From NCBI GenBank assembly GCA_963556495.2, contig OY747702.1:878001-942000 (forward strand): a stretch of DNA of 64,000 nucleotides, written 5' to 3'. Within the stretch, counting starts at the first letter, position 1, and the number at the start of each line of letters is the position of its first letter. The notes under the pieces are model-generated. The model saw only the letters and a program-made list of their open reading frames with translations. It did not search any database and was not told the DNA's origin. Below are positions 23,037 to 34,043 of the stretch, piece by piece. This DNA is from Valencia hispanica (Eukaryota; Chordata; Actinopteri; Cyprinodontiformes; Valenciidae). A program made the position numbers and the translations under genes.

Positions 23037-23485
23037 TGTTGGAAAGGTGTTTTCACTCTAATTTAAAGCCTCTCTTAAAGGAACAGACACCCATTTAATT
23101 TTATGACCCCTGGGCTCTCACGGGCTCTTATTTCACCTTCCAGCGTGCTCGTTCATTTCTGTAAAAAGGAGCAATAAGAACAACAAACAATATTATATAT
23201 TTTAACAGCGAGAAGTCGCTCGCTGGGCTCAGTTCTCTTAACTGGGCACAGCTCTACATCAGCAAAGAGTTTTTATTGAAACATGAGTTAGATGAAACCC
23301 CTCCCACATTGATCTTTGTTCACAAAATAATGGTCAAAGCTTCTTCACATAATGGAACGAATGATGTACTACATTCTTCTTGATTGTTCACTGTTTCTAA
23401 GTGTTGCCACATGGACTACAGAATTTAAACCGCCATACAACAAAATAAATGTACTCTCAACATTTACAGAATTTGTATCTCTTCA
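23037..23485 (-). repeat. ERV1 LTR (5' LTR on minus strand)
   Basis: 449 bp, TG...CA ended, similar along its length to the ERV2 LTRs but with many differences. It is followed on the minus strand by the primer site. Its outer flank (23486 on) does not repeat at the other end of ERV1, because that end has no LTR. Confidence 0.85.
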
Positions 23486-24189
23486 CAGCCAAAAGCAAAC
23501 TCCAATGTTCTTTACTCCTTTGTTAAAGCCGTAGTTCTTACCCAAGTGGAGGAGCAAGCACATGCCCTGTTGCTCAGCTCCAATGTTAGCCAAACCTAAC
23601 TCCATTGTGCTTTGTCTGCTACATGCCTTGACTTTTGTTTGAGCCCCTGGAGTGAGGGATTAACCCACCTCCTGGTGGCCACCCCCCTTTAGCATATTCA
23701 TCTGTGCATGTCTTGGTTTCTACCAACGGGAAGAAAAAACAGATTACTTCCCCTTCCCTTTTTATGATAAATGGTGTTTTGAAGTGATTCTCTGAGGCTT
23801 AATTTTGTTCCATTCATTTTCTAAGATCGGTAGTAGTTTAGTTTGCATGCTGTAGAATAGATGGGATTTATTGACTAAATCCTTTGGCTGTAAGGTTGAT
23901 CTGTTTGCTTTGTAAACCCCGCTATATTTTAAAAAGAAGCTTTCTATGAGTTTTGGTGTAAACACATAATTATTGTCCACAGCGTTTTTGAACTCATACC
24001 TTCAGAAAAGGTTGGGTATCTGGTATTATGAATATATTCCAAAAAAACTGGTACCCCAAACTTTAATTAGCAGATTAAAACTTGAACTTCGTCAATAATT
24101 ATTTTTATTTTAAAATATTGATGGTAATGTAAACCAGACATTAATCACACTCACTGTGTCACGTCAGCCTGGTTCCCTGTGTGAGGGAC
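23486..24189. other. Unassigned sequence between ERV1 and Rex1-2
   Basis: No frame or element end is recognised in most of it. The part 23762-23965 is similar to 45690-45870 (shared TCTAAGATC, GTAGTTT, AATAGATGGGATT, GGCTGTAAGGTT and TATATTTTAAA), so it is a diverged low-copy repeat or a duplicated piece. Confidence 0.5.
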
Positions 24190-24316
24190 ATTAAGTGGAC
24201 GTAAATTGCTCTGCATTTCTTTAACTTGTATACTTTCTAGTTGTTGGTGCTGTGAAGTTGGAACAATTTTTGCTGTAAATCTTTTACTTTTTGATAACTT
24301 TTTATGATGGGTAATG

Positions 24317-24740
24317 TTGAGAAGGTGTTTTCACTCTAATTTAAAGCCTATTTTAAAGGAACAGACACACATTTAATTTATGACCCTGGGCTCTCTGAGC
24401 TCTCATTTCACCTTCCCGCGTGCTCGTTCATTTCTGTAAAAAGGAGCAATAAGAACAACAAACAACAATTATATATTTTAACAGTGAGACGTCGTTCACT
24501 GGACTCAGTTCCAGTAACTGAGTACAGCTTTATCTCAGCATAAGGTTTTTATTTGAAACAAAAGTTAAAAAGGAAACTCCTCCCACATAGATCTTCGTTC
24601 ACAGAATGGTCACAGCTTCTTCACAAGGCACACAGGATGTGCCACATTCCTCTTGATTGTTTCTAACTGTTTCTAAGTGTTTCCACATGTACTACAAAAT
24701 TAAACCCTCATACAACATTAACAGAATTCCTATCTCTTCA
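24317..24740 (-). repeat. ERV2 3' LTR
   Basis: 424 bp, TGTTGAGAAGG to ATCTCTTCA on the plus strand. Against the 5' LTR I count a handful of substitutions and a few small indels, including an 8-base difference at AACAACAAACAACAATT, so roughly 98% identity by eye. Confidence 0.9.
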
Positions 24741-26449
24741 TCTCCCTCTTTTGATCTCTTATTTTAAGAGATCACTATATATAAGGAAAAATGTCAGGCA
24801 AAGAATCATATCAATTTTGAGTCCATTTTCTCTGGAACTTTTCGGATCAGTAGTCAAGTCATCTTGTTCTGGCCGGGAATCGTGGTCGTCCGGCTCGCTC
24901 TTCTATGACCTAAGGTGAGAGGTTGCCAGCACATCACCTATATGCAGCTAAAATGTATCTTTTCAGTAGCCCTGAGTTTGAAAACTCTAAGGACTGCACG
25001 CAGACCAGAGGATCGTTCAGCCCCTTTTGGCAGGGGTCTCAGCTTTTTTTCCTTCAAACCCTGCTGCCCCAGCTGGGCAGTTCTGTGCTCCAAGCCGCCC
25101 TGCCACCTGATGGTGCAGGTGTGCTGAAGTTGGAAACCTCTCAGCAGAGGGTTCATGTAGGTTGTGTGGTCTGCTCATTGCTGTTCTTCTCCCGCTCTGG
25201 CTTGCTGCTCCTGGATGTCCTCTCAGGTTTGTCCTTACTCCTCAGTGGGAGTGCATTGGCTCCAGCCTTTTTCTTTAGTATGATTACCTGAGAGGTTGTG
25301 GTCTGGTTGGCTGCTGGTCTCTCACCTGGTCAACCAAGCCTAAAAGAAGAGCTTGCAACTAATTTGCTTTTTCCTGTTTGCTTTATCCATAATTGTATCT
25401 GTTTTGAGATTCATTTCTTATGGATTTGTCCTCTTTAAAAAAAAAAAATCAAATCCCTCACTCACCTCATAGTTTTAAGTAGTGCCGCACTGATCGGCCG
25501 CACTAACACAAAATCAAACTATTATCCAGACTGCTTACAAACTAGGTCTATCTGTAGAAAAAGCTAATACTTTTGCTGTATGTAAATCACAAAAATCATC
25601 ATTGATGCAAAGTGCACTCCAAAAATCCTGTATCAAAAATGAGCAACACTGGAACAACCTAGACCATAAAGAATATTTCTTCAAAATATATAGTAGAGAA
25701 TAATGTAAATAAAAACTTCCAAACAAAGACTAAATGCATAAACATGCCACAAGGTAAGATAAATGGGTTGTGTGCCAAAACAACCAACCGCACAAAGGTA
25801 CCAAAACAGGATGGAAAACAGGAAACGTCTGGTCTTTTTGGACTGTGGAAATGGCATCATGAGCATGACAGACCGCTCAAAAAAATGCCTTGCTGCTTTA
25901 AAGCTCAACCCGCAGAAAACGATCAGTTTAATTTTATTCATTTACACTGCTAACAGCCTAAGTTCATTAAACCTATAGTCTTATAAGATTTTACCACATC
26001 ACCGACTATTGTTATTCATTTTCTGAGCTGATGAAGCCCAATACTTATAAAACTATAATTTCAACCTATTTAACCAAAAAAGTGTTGAACCCTAAACAAA
26101 TGCTGTTTTTTATTTATTTTTTCATTTATCTGAACTGCTTTTAATGCAACAAATTGAAAGGCTTTGTTTTGTAAAAAATATTTGAAATTTAAGTTCCCCT
26201 TGTGCCCAAGGATCTCCTCCCTTTTTCTGAAACAGAACTGTTTCAGAAACATCCAATTATTTAAGTCTCCTGTTAATCAGGTGTGACTAGAGCTGCTGCT
26301 TGTTACGGAAAGATGTTATAGTTCAATAAACACCTGTATTGTAGATCAATCTCCATGTATATTTATAGTTGAGCTCCATTCCTAGCTCTCAGCTGCTATA
26401 CCTTTTAGAACTGCCAGGGAAGAATTAACAAAACCACTGAATCTATAAT

Positions 26450-27108
26450 TTAATGTGTCCAATCATAACATGACCTTACCCACCTCGGTCCATGGGAAAA
26501 AAGATAACAGAACCCTATTTCAATCACTCCATAATTTGTTTTCAGTGGGCATATCGGAACCCAGATGGGACCATGAGGGGCTGAAATATCACGCCTCCTC
26601 CTTTTGCTGTGTCGGATCTCCTCTGCAAATACAAGAAAAGAATGCTCTTTAAGTCTCAACAGAAGCACATCCACCGTTCTCATTTTGAGGGTAATTGTGT
26701 CAGAGCCAAGATCCGCAGAGAATCAGCAGGTCGTCCATAGAAAAATTCCCATCACATTCACGATATGGAGCACATACTATACACTTTTTTCCCATGTACC
26801 CAGATTGGCATGAAAATATGGTCAGATTTTTATCATTTTCAATACAAATAAATCTTTGGTCAGGTTTTAAGTGTACTGGTCCAGCTTTAACTATTTAGAT
26901 AAATCCCATGTCGTCCCAGTGTCCAATTTACCCTTACTTTTGTCATGGAAGTATATACATTTTTACCCATATAACTTCCTTTTCGTTCATGTACTGCACG
27001 CTCAGAATTTGTCCAAATCCTGGAGAGGTGTGTAACATCTGGAAACAGATCATTAAGATTAGTGAAAGCTTCTACATATCTGGGTAAATGTCCTACAGAG
27101 TATGGCAT
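26450..27108 (-). pseudogene. ERV2 env-position frames
   Basis: Frames 27108-26887 and 26683-26450 match the ERV1 frames in the same order. The first keeps GHLPRYVEAFTNLNDLF and WTNSERAVHER; the second has a basic stretch RHSKRRRRD. Both are short and end at stops. Env is likely from position only. Confidence 0.4.
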
Positions 27109-27509
27109 CTGAGAACAAACAAAACGGTTAATGTTTTATTTATTTGCTAGATATCTTGCATATTGTCACCATACACTAGTTTCAAATGGGTTTCTGTGTG
27201 TCCTTCTCTGAGTGAATCAAGAAAATAAATCAGCATTCTCATGTGCTATATGTCATTTTTCTTTGAGTCCTGACGTTCCTATTGAAATAACACCACCAAA
27301 AAACTGTAAAAATTAAAGTACTAAATAGCAGAAAAACTTTCATAGTTACTATCTCTCCCTTCAAACAGTCTCTATAGAAAAGTGGATCTCCTGGTACTCT
27401 TCACTGAGGTTGAGACAAGTAGACCATATTGTATCCACCTCCCTTTGGAATCAGTCTTAAACACCACTTTTCTTAGACTGCTTTCCCTATATCTAGTAAT
27501 GGTCTCTGC

Positions 27510-28260
27510 TTTTTATAATGGATTAAGTGTATCTAACTCAGTCTCTACAGCCATTGGTGTGGTCAAAAATAATGGAATGGCCCCTTCCACCTGGGTGATG
27601 CCCAATTTTCTGTTTACAGCTTTTAATCAGGATCCAGTCACCTACTTTCAGCTCACTTCTTCCTGTAGGAATACAGGATCATCTGGCATACGATTAGTTT
27701 GCATTTATAACTCATGTAATTATCAGTATTTTGATCATGAAAACTCCCAGATCTTAATCAAATTGGGTTTTTTGGGGGGGGTTTTTTTGAAGAGAGTAAA
27801 CCAATCTAAGGAATTCTATATCTCACCCATAGATTATTTCAAATAGAATGAGGCCAATATTCAAATTTGGTATTATATGCATTTATAATTTACCAAATCA
27901 AGACTATCCAATTTTGTCCCGTTTCTTCCCCAATTCTGTTTAGTCTTATCCATGGCCTTTCTTAATCTGCTTTTAGAAACCAATTGTCTCTTAAAAAGGA
28001 TCTCTAATCTTTGTCCTATTTTATCAATTATTTAATTCACAAAATGTGTTCCGTTACCACTATAGATCATTTGTGGATATCAAATCTAGGCATTATTTCT
28101 CTAAACAAAATTTCTGCAACAGTTAGTGTATCTAAATGTTTCGCCGTTAACATTACAAATCCATTAGGAGAAATTATCTTTTCTTACTAAATAGAGCTTC
28201 TTCAATATAGCCTTCGTTTGCTCAAAGCTGTTTCTTAATTTTATATGAGAAGCTTTTCTT
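27510..28260 (-). pseudogene. ERV2 integrase remnant
   Basis: Counterpart of the ERV1 integrase. The YSGNGTHFV block lies near 28045-28070 with the same Gly at the second catalytic Asp, and the C-terminal GPF-like region lies at about 27680-27510. Strong decay, no long frame. Confidence 0.7.
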
Positions 28261-28479
28261 TTTTCCATGTCTGACACACTTCTTGTCCATGAACTAATCA
28301 GTTTGAGAATTGAATTGTCTGTAAGAAATGCTTTTAATTAGTTCGCCACTAGAGGTCGCCAGACCCCTGTTCCCCATTATTGGCCAAATGCCAAAAACAT
28401 GTAAAGTTCAATTTGAATCTTCTGTTAGCAATAATATGATTATTTTATCTTCATCCGATTACAAACTTCAGTTAAAACT

Positions 28480-28690
28480 CTAATTTTTCTCTTTCCAAGT
28501 AGAACAATTCTTTGGTAGCTTTCCCGTTTCAAGAATTTTATGAAAATCTAAAATTTGGATTATTAATTTATCCCCTACAGAGAATATGCCAAACTTCAAG
28601 TGAAATAGGAAATCTCTTCCTAACAAATTAGAAAAAATTCTCTAGATTTTATGATTATCACAACAGGTTTTTCCTGTAGCAAAATCTATT
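28480..28690 (-). pseudogene. ERV2 protease remnant
   Basis: The minus strand reads NLLGRDFLFHLKFG in the position matching the ERV1 protease piece. The integrase core follows about 300 bases later, with no RT between. Confidence 0.65.
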
Positions 28691-31138
28691 TTTTTTCCTT
28701 CATTTTTCTAACAACTCCATCTCATTTTTAGTGGAAAACAAAATTCAAAAAAAAAATTTTCTTTTCCATCTGGCTTCACTAACTTCCTACCATTTTGTCA
28801 ATGAGATAATCAGCAACTGATATTTCCATAACAAAACATCACATCTCTATTCCTTGCTTATCTGCTCTTTCATAAAGATTCTACAAATTAGCTTATTATT
28901 ATGATTATATGTGAAAGAGTCTGTTGCTAGATGCCCAAAATCATGGTACCATTCTCAACTGATATTGGGGCGAGAGCCGGCATCCTCTCCCAACCTCAGG
29001 TGTAGGTCCAGACATCTTTCTTGCTTAATCAGACCTTAATTTTGTCCCATTAGCAACAACTACACTGAGTGTAAATATTGAAGTGCGCTTATACTCAGTG
29101 TGCTACGGTAACTAAAGTTGAATTTTGGAGTGCGTTACTACATGCCTCACTACGGTAATCCCGTAATGAACTTTTTTTTTCAGTCTCTAACCCAGCGCAT
29201 TACAATATTGTTTCCTTTCAACATGTATCTTATCTGTCATTAAAATGTTAGAAGCAAACATCTGAAGCTGCCGCTTGTTACAAAGAATAAATTCATGTAG
29301 CCACCAAGCTGCTACCCCACAGGACCTGTAGACATCCGTCTGTATTTCAAAATAAAATCACTCTGCTCATAATCCGTCATTTTTAAACCATTTCTTTTAT
29401 ACTATATGAGAGATCTCACAGACATCCCATGAATATCATTAAAAATATTAGCTACGTTTTTTATTATTATTATTATAAAGTAACAGTTGCCGCTGCACTT
29501 AAGAGATCCCAACGTTTTGTATTGAGTTGCACGCAGCTAAAACATCCACCTCATTATCAGCTAGCGGGGGGAGGTGTGTGTTCCTTCTCTTCTGCCTTCC
29601 GGCAGTTGGATAACCTTTAACAATTTTGAAACGCATGATCAATTTGGTTTCAAACAAGTCTTTCTCAGGAAGTCCATTTTATCGGTTTCTGTCACAACCC
29701 ATCCCAGTTGGTTTGTTTATTAAGAGAACAACTAACGACCCTATTGTTGAGGGACAGGGGGGGGGTCTTGTTTATTATCAGAACAGCCCTTCCTTGAGGG
29801 GAAGGGGGGAAGGTGGTCGATTGTTTAAGATAATTCATTTAGATCACAGTAAAGTTGACCTTACTCTTCATAGGATTTTTTTAAATATGGAAGTGAGTTT
29901 TCTCTTTTATTTTATTTTTCTTTCGGCGGAACTTTAGGAGAAAACAAAGTTTAAAACGTTTTTTATCCTCCTGGGTGGTAAAAAAAAACACATCTGCTTC
30001 ACGCATTAACCCCTCCTTTTTCCCTTCAAGAAGAATTCCTTTGTTTGAGACGCCAAATGTCTAATTCTTCAATTTTGATCTTTTTAGTTTTATTTTATAT
30101 CGCAAGAAGTGCGCAAAATTACTTAGTCAATCGTCCTTCAAATTCATAATCTTTATTTATTTTAAAGAAATGTTGTATTGTCTTTTCTCTTACATAAATT
30201 TTGCATCTCCTTTAAAATCTTCTTTGCTTTTTTTATCCCCATATTTCGATAAGTTACATTTTGCTGTTTTTATTTTTAATTTTTAAATATTTATCATTCC
30301 CGTGTTAATGAAGTAACTTCAGCTTTTGTTTCTCTTTTATCTGATCCATTTATCTTATCGCAATTTTCTAACCATGAGACTCCGTTCAGCCTACAGGTGT
30401 TTCACCATAGAAATCTCCATTCACACACAGACACACAGTCACACAACCAGTTTATCACACATTAATATAATTATGTATTTATTATCATGCTTTTTCATTA
30501 CTAGTATTATTATTTAGATATTATTTATCATTAGGCCTATTTCTAATTGAGATCCCAGACCTCTGCGCGCTTTGGAGTCCAACTCCTTTATATTCATTTA
30601 TATTCACGCAAAGATCCCCGATCTTTCTTTTACCTAACGGTGGGGTGGAGGACTTTGATACTGGTTCCGAAACAGGTTATGCACGGACTCTCAGCAGCCT
30701 GTGGTTCCTCCCGGAGATCCATTCCGATCTGAGATCCTGGTCAAAGGAACAAGAAATGCCAGGGTTAAAATCGCTCTCTGATCTCTGAGTTTTCTTTTTT
30801 TGACATTCCGTGGTTTCTCAATTCACGAGCTGATCCCACTCAGCCTTCTTCGTGTCCAACACACAAGCTTTCAGTAAGAAGCGTCCTAGCTTACCTTAAG
30901 GCCGGCCACACCCTGAGTTTACCGACCCGGTCGGCGTCTATTTAACTCAGTAGAAATAGATATCAACATTTACTGGAGAACAACAGACAGAACATACTTT
31001 TAGATTAGTCAATTTTGCGCCTCGTGTGTCAGCGCTTACCAAATAACTTCAGGCCTGGGTGACTTCCGTCCTCCGATCTCCAGTATCTGTTAATCACAAC
31101 AATTTCCAAACTCAGGTTTTCCTTTGCTTCTTCCAGAA

Positions 31139-31156
31139 ATCACATCGGGGTCACCA
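31139..31156 (-). other. ERV2 primer binding site, tRNA-Trp type
   Basis: The minus strand reads TGGTGACCCCGATGTGAT, three bases after the 5' LTR. It has one mismatch to the expected tRNA-Trp complement. Confidence 0.85.
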
Positions 31157-31159
31157 TAT

Positions 31160-31575
31160 TGTTGAGAAGGTGTTTTCACTCTAATTTAAAGCCTATTTTA
31201 AAGGAACAGACACACATTTAATTTATGACCCTGGGCTCTCTGAGCTCTCATTTCACCTTCCCGCGTGCTCGTTCATTTCTGTAAAAAGGAGCAATTAGAA
31301 CAACAATTATATATTTTAACAGTGAGACGTCGTTCACTGGACTCAGTTCTAGTAACTGAGTACAGCTTTATCTCAGCATAAGGTTTTTATTTGAAACAAG
31401 AGTTAAAAAGGAAACTCCTCCCACATAGATCTTCGTTCACAGAATGGTCACAGCTTCTTCACAAGGCACACAGGATGTGCCACATTCCTCTTGATTGTTC
31501 ACGGTTTCTAAGTGTTTCCACATGCACTACAAAATTAAACCCTCATACAACATTAACAGAATTCCTATCTCTTCA
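31160..31575 (-). repeat. ERV2 5' LTR
   Basis: 416 bp, with the same ends as the 3' LTR at 24317-24740. Rex1-like sequence (CCATGGCAACAATG) resumes immediately after the duplicated GTAA. Confidence 0.9.
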
Positions 31576-31617
31576 GTAACCATGGCAACAATGTGGTTTA
31601 CAGGCGGGAGCAGCTGA

Positions 31618-32220
31618 TTAAAGCTATACTCCGCAATTTTCACGATATTTGCTCTCGATCGCCCTCTTCAGGCTTGCCGCGCAAGCCTGAAGAGGGTGAC
31701 CATGCAAACTATGCTCATCCACCTCCACACATTGAATAAATAGGTTTCTCAGGACTGTATAACATCATACCAGACCAAACCCTTATAACCCCGGTGAAAT
31801 CATTGATTACTTACCTATCTATTAGCAGCACGGCTAACTCAGCGTCCGTAGTACATGACTTTAGTTCCAAAAGAACTCTCCAACGAGGAAAGGCCGACCC
31901 AGTATTTACTCTGGTCTTTGCTCTCTCTCTATTACGTTCACTTTTTCTTGTTCTAGCTTCTTCTGATATTGGATTTCTCGGTTTCTTGGTGGATCAGCTA
32001 TCTCTAAAGTCTAAACAGCGAGGCTGTATGTCTCTGCCGTGAAGCAGAACACTTCCGGCGGTGGGCCGCCACTCAAAAGTTCTATAGTGCAGAAAAAAGC
32101 CAAGGACCCCGGTAAGTTGGTGATAACTCTAAAAATGAACATAACAGTTGATAAAATTCCACCATAACCTTTAAAGAAAACATGATATTAGGGTGTAAAA
32201 GTTGCGGAGTATGCCTTTAA
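31618..32220. mobile_element. TTAA-flanked MITE in Rex1-2
   Basis: A 595-bp insert with TTAA at 31618-31621 and 32217-32220. The ends are inverted: AGCTATACTCCGCAATTTT on the left and, reversed, AGGCATACTCCGCAACTTTT on the right. The intact Rex1 copy has TTTA at this point and continues directly. A TTAA target fits piggyBac- or Kolobok-type elements; I cannot tell which. No transposase. A perfect 16-bp hairpin lies at 31662-31696. Confidence 0.8.
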
Positions 32221-32825
32221 CATCACAAAAGCTGAAAAACTACCTCAACTGAAGCCACAAATCAATGATGAGTTGATAAGGAGGAGACGTGGATGCAGAG
32301 CAGGAGCAAAAAGGAGACAGAGAAAGAGGAAGTTCAAGCCATCTCTTCCATCGATCATAATGTGTAACGTGAGATCACTGGCTAACAAGATGGATGAACT
32401 CCAGGCCCTTACAAGGACTCAGCCAGAGGACCAGGAATGCAGTGTTATGTGTTTTACTGAGACGTGGCTCCAAGATCATATCCCCAACTACAACATCTCT
32501 CTGCCCGGCTTCCTGACTGTACGAGCAGACAGAGATCTGAAGACGAGCAGGAAAAGAAAAGGAGGTGGAGTAGCAGGGCTTGTCAACAACAGATGGTATC
32601 ATTCAGGACATGTTACTGTGAAGTGCCTTCTCTGCAGCCCAGATGTCGAACTCTTGGCAGTAAGTTTTCGTCGACATTATTTACCAATAGAGTTCACCAG
32701 TGTAATTTTGGCAGTTGTTTAGATACCACCTTCAGCCGTTGCCGACATTGCATGTGATGTCATCAGTTCTGTTGCCACAAGAGAAAACAAGACCTTGGAT
32801 TTGTTATATACAAATGTAAGGATTC
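32221..32825 (+). pseudogene. Rex1-2 endonuclease part
   Basis: The frame carries the basic stretch RRRRGCRAGAKRRQRKRKFK, then IIMCNVRSLANKMDELQAL and CFTETWLQDHIPN, as in the intact copy. After VILAVV a stop appears, and an internal deletion of about 115 bases near 32776 removes the GDFN-like block. It ends at DLLYTNV, where the L2 insertion lies. Confidence 0.85.
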
Positions 32826-34043
32826 AATTCAATTCAGTTTATTTATATAGCGCCAATTCACAACAGATGTCATCTCAAGGCACTTAACAAGAAGTCATTT
32901 CAATACATTTATACAAACATTCCAATCAGTTAAAAAGTTTTCTATTTAAGGAATCCCAGCAGATTGCGTCAGTCATTGGCGTGAGGTTGGGCCCCGTTGA
33001 TGCAGACTTTCCAACCACAGCAATCCTTCAGCAATCCCTCATACTGAGCAAGCATGTAGCGACGGTGGAGAGGAAAAACTCCCCTTTAACAGGAAGAAAC
33101 CTCCAACAGAACCAGACTCAGTAGGAGCGGCCATCTGCCACGACCGTCTGGGGGTTTGAGAAGACAGAGCAGAGACACAGAAGGAACAGAAGATCTGATA
33201 TAAGAGAACATTCTATGTTACAGAAAGTAAAAAGTTGATCACAGGACACAGTGGATGTTCAGTTACTGGGAGGATCATCCCAGTCGATGCCCCCCGTCCA
33301 ACAGGGCATTGCAGCCAAGCAGGATACCAGACCAGGTATATCTTCTATGGAGAGAAAAACACTGAGAGAAAACAAAGTTAACAGTCAAAATAACAGAATG
33401 TACTGTAATACAACTGGAGAGTCGTGGGAGAAAAGGAAGTAGCAGAGTGAAGGAAATTGGTAAGTCTGTCCTCCAGCAGTCTAAGCCTATAGCAGCATAA
33501 CTACAGAGATAGCTCAGGATGACCTTAGCCACTCTAACTATAAGCTTTATCAAAAAGGAAAGTTTTAAGCCTGGCCTTATAAGTAAACAGAGTGTCTGCC
33601 TCACGGACTAAAGCTGGGAACTGGTTCCACAGAAGAGGAGCCTGATAACTAAAAGATCTGCCTCCCATTCTACTTTTAGAAATCCTAGGAACTACAAGTA
33701 AACCTGCAGTCTGAGAGCGAAGGGCTCTGTTAGGAACATAAGGAACAATTAGATCTCTGATGTATGATGGAGCTTGATTATTAAGGGCTTTGTATGTAAG
33801 AAGAAGGATCTTAAATTCTATTCTGGATTTACAAGGGAGCCAATGAAGGGAAGCTAAAACAGGAGAAATGTGATCTCTCTTTTTAATATTCATCAGAACT
33901 CTTGCTGCCGCATTTTACATCAACTGAAGGCTTTTAATTGCATTTTGTGGACTACCTGATAGTAAAGAATTACAGTAGTCCAGCCTTGAGGTAACAAATG
34001 CATGGACTAGTTTCTCAGCATCACTCCTGGATAGGATGTTTCT
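32826..34043 (-). mobile_element. L2-like LINE 3' fragment inside Rex1-2
   Basis: This is the 3' end of an L2-family copy on the minus strand. The left edge is its tail (AATTGAATTGAATC reversed), and the protein end (frame 33893-33534, [18 protein letters not shown] to LKTFLFDKAYS) lies at 33893-33534. It ends upstream at AGAAACATCC. Rex1-2 resumes at 34044 with CCTCTTCTGGGACAGTCAG. Compared with the intact copy, about 17 bases of the Rex1 target are missing, and no duplication is seen. Confidence 0.85.

Larger units (their letters stand above)
12909..23485 (-). mobile_element. Endogenous retrovirus-like element ERV1, one LTR, degraded
   Basis: This is aligned to ERV2 (24317-31575) over its length, in the same orientation. 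In minus-strand order it has a 5' LTR (23485-23037), a tRNA-Trp-type primer site, a gag start, protease, integrase and env-position sequence. The 3' LTR is absent: the similarity begins at 12909, next to an L2 fragment. Between 14149 and 17783 other repeats replace a short stretch present in ERV2. No RT or RNase H is found. Sequence differences from ERV2 are spread throughout, indicating an old copy. Confidence 0.8.
24313..31579 (-). mobile_element. Endogenous retrovirus-like element ERV2, two LTRs
   Basis: The element is 24317-31575 (7.26 kb), flanked by GTAA at 24313-24316 and 31576-31579. The LTRs are 24317-24740 (3', minus strand) and 31160-31575 (5'). Sequence outside both ends joins to give Rex1-like sequence (TTTTTATGATGGGTAA then CCATGGCAACAATG), which confirms insertion. 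It keeps the primer site, protease, integrase and env-position remnants but no RT. A purine tract (AAAAGAGGGAGA on the minus strand) precedes the 3' LTR. Confidence 0.9.

Noticed and set aside
12909..31575. ERV1 and ERV2 as one segmental duplication
   Set aside because: ERV2 has its own GTAA duplication within Rex1-2 and two LTRs, so it is an independent insertion, not a copy of a genomic block.
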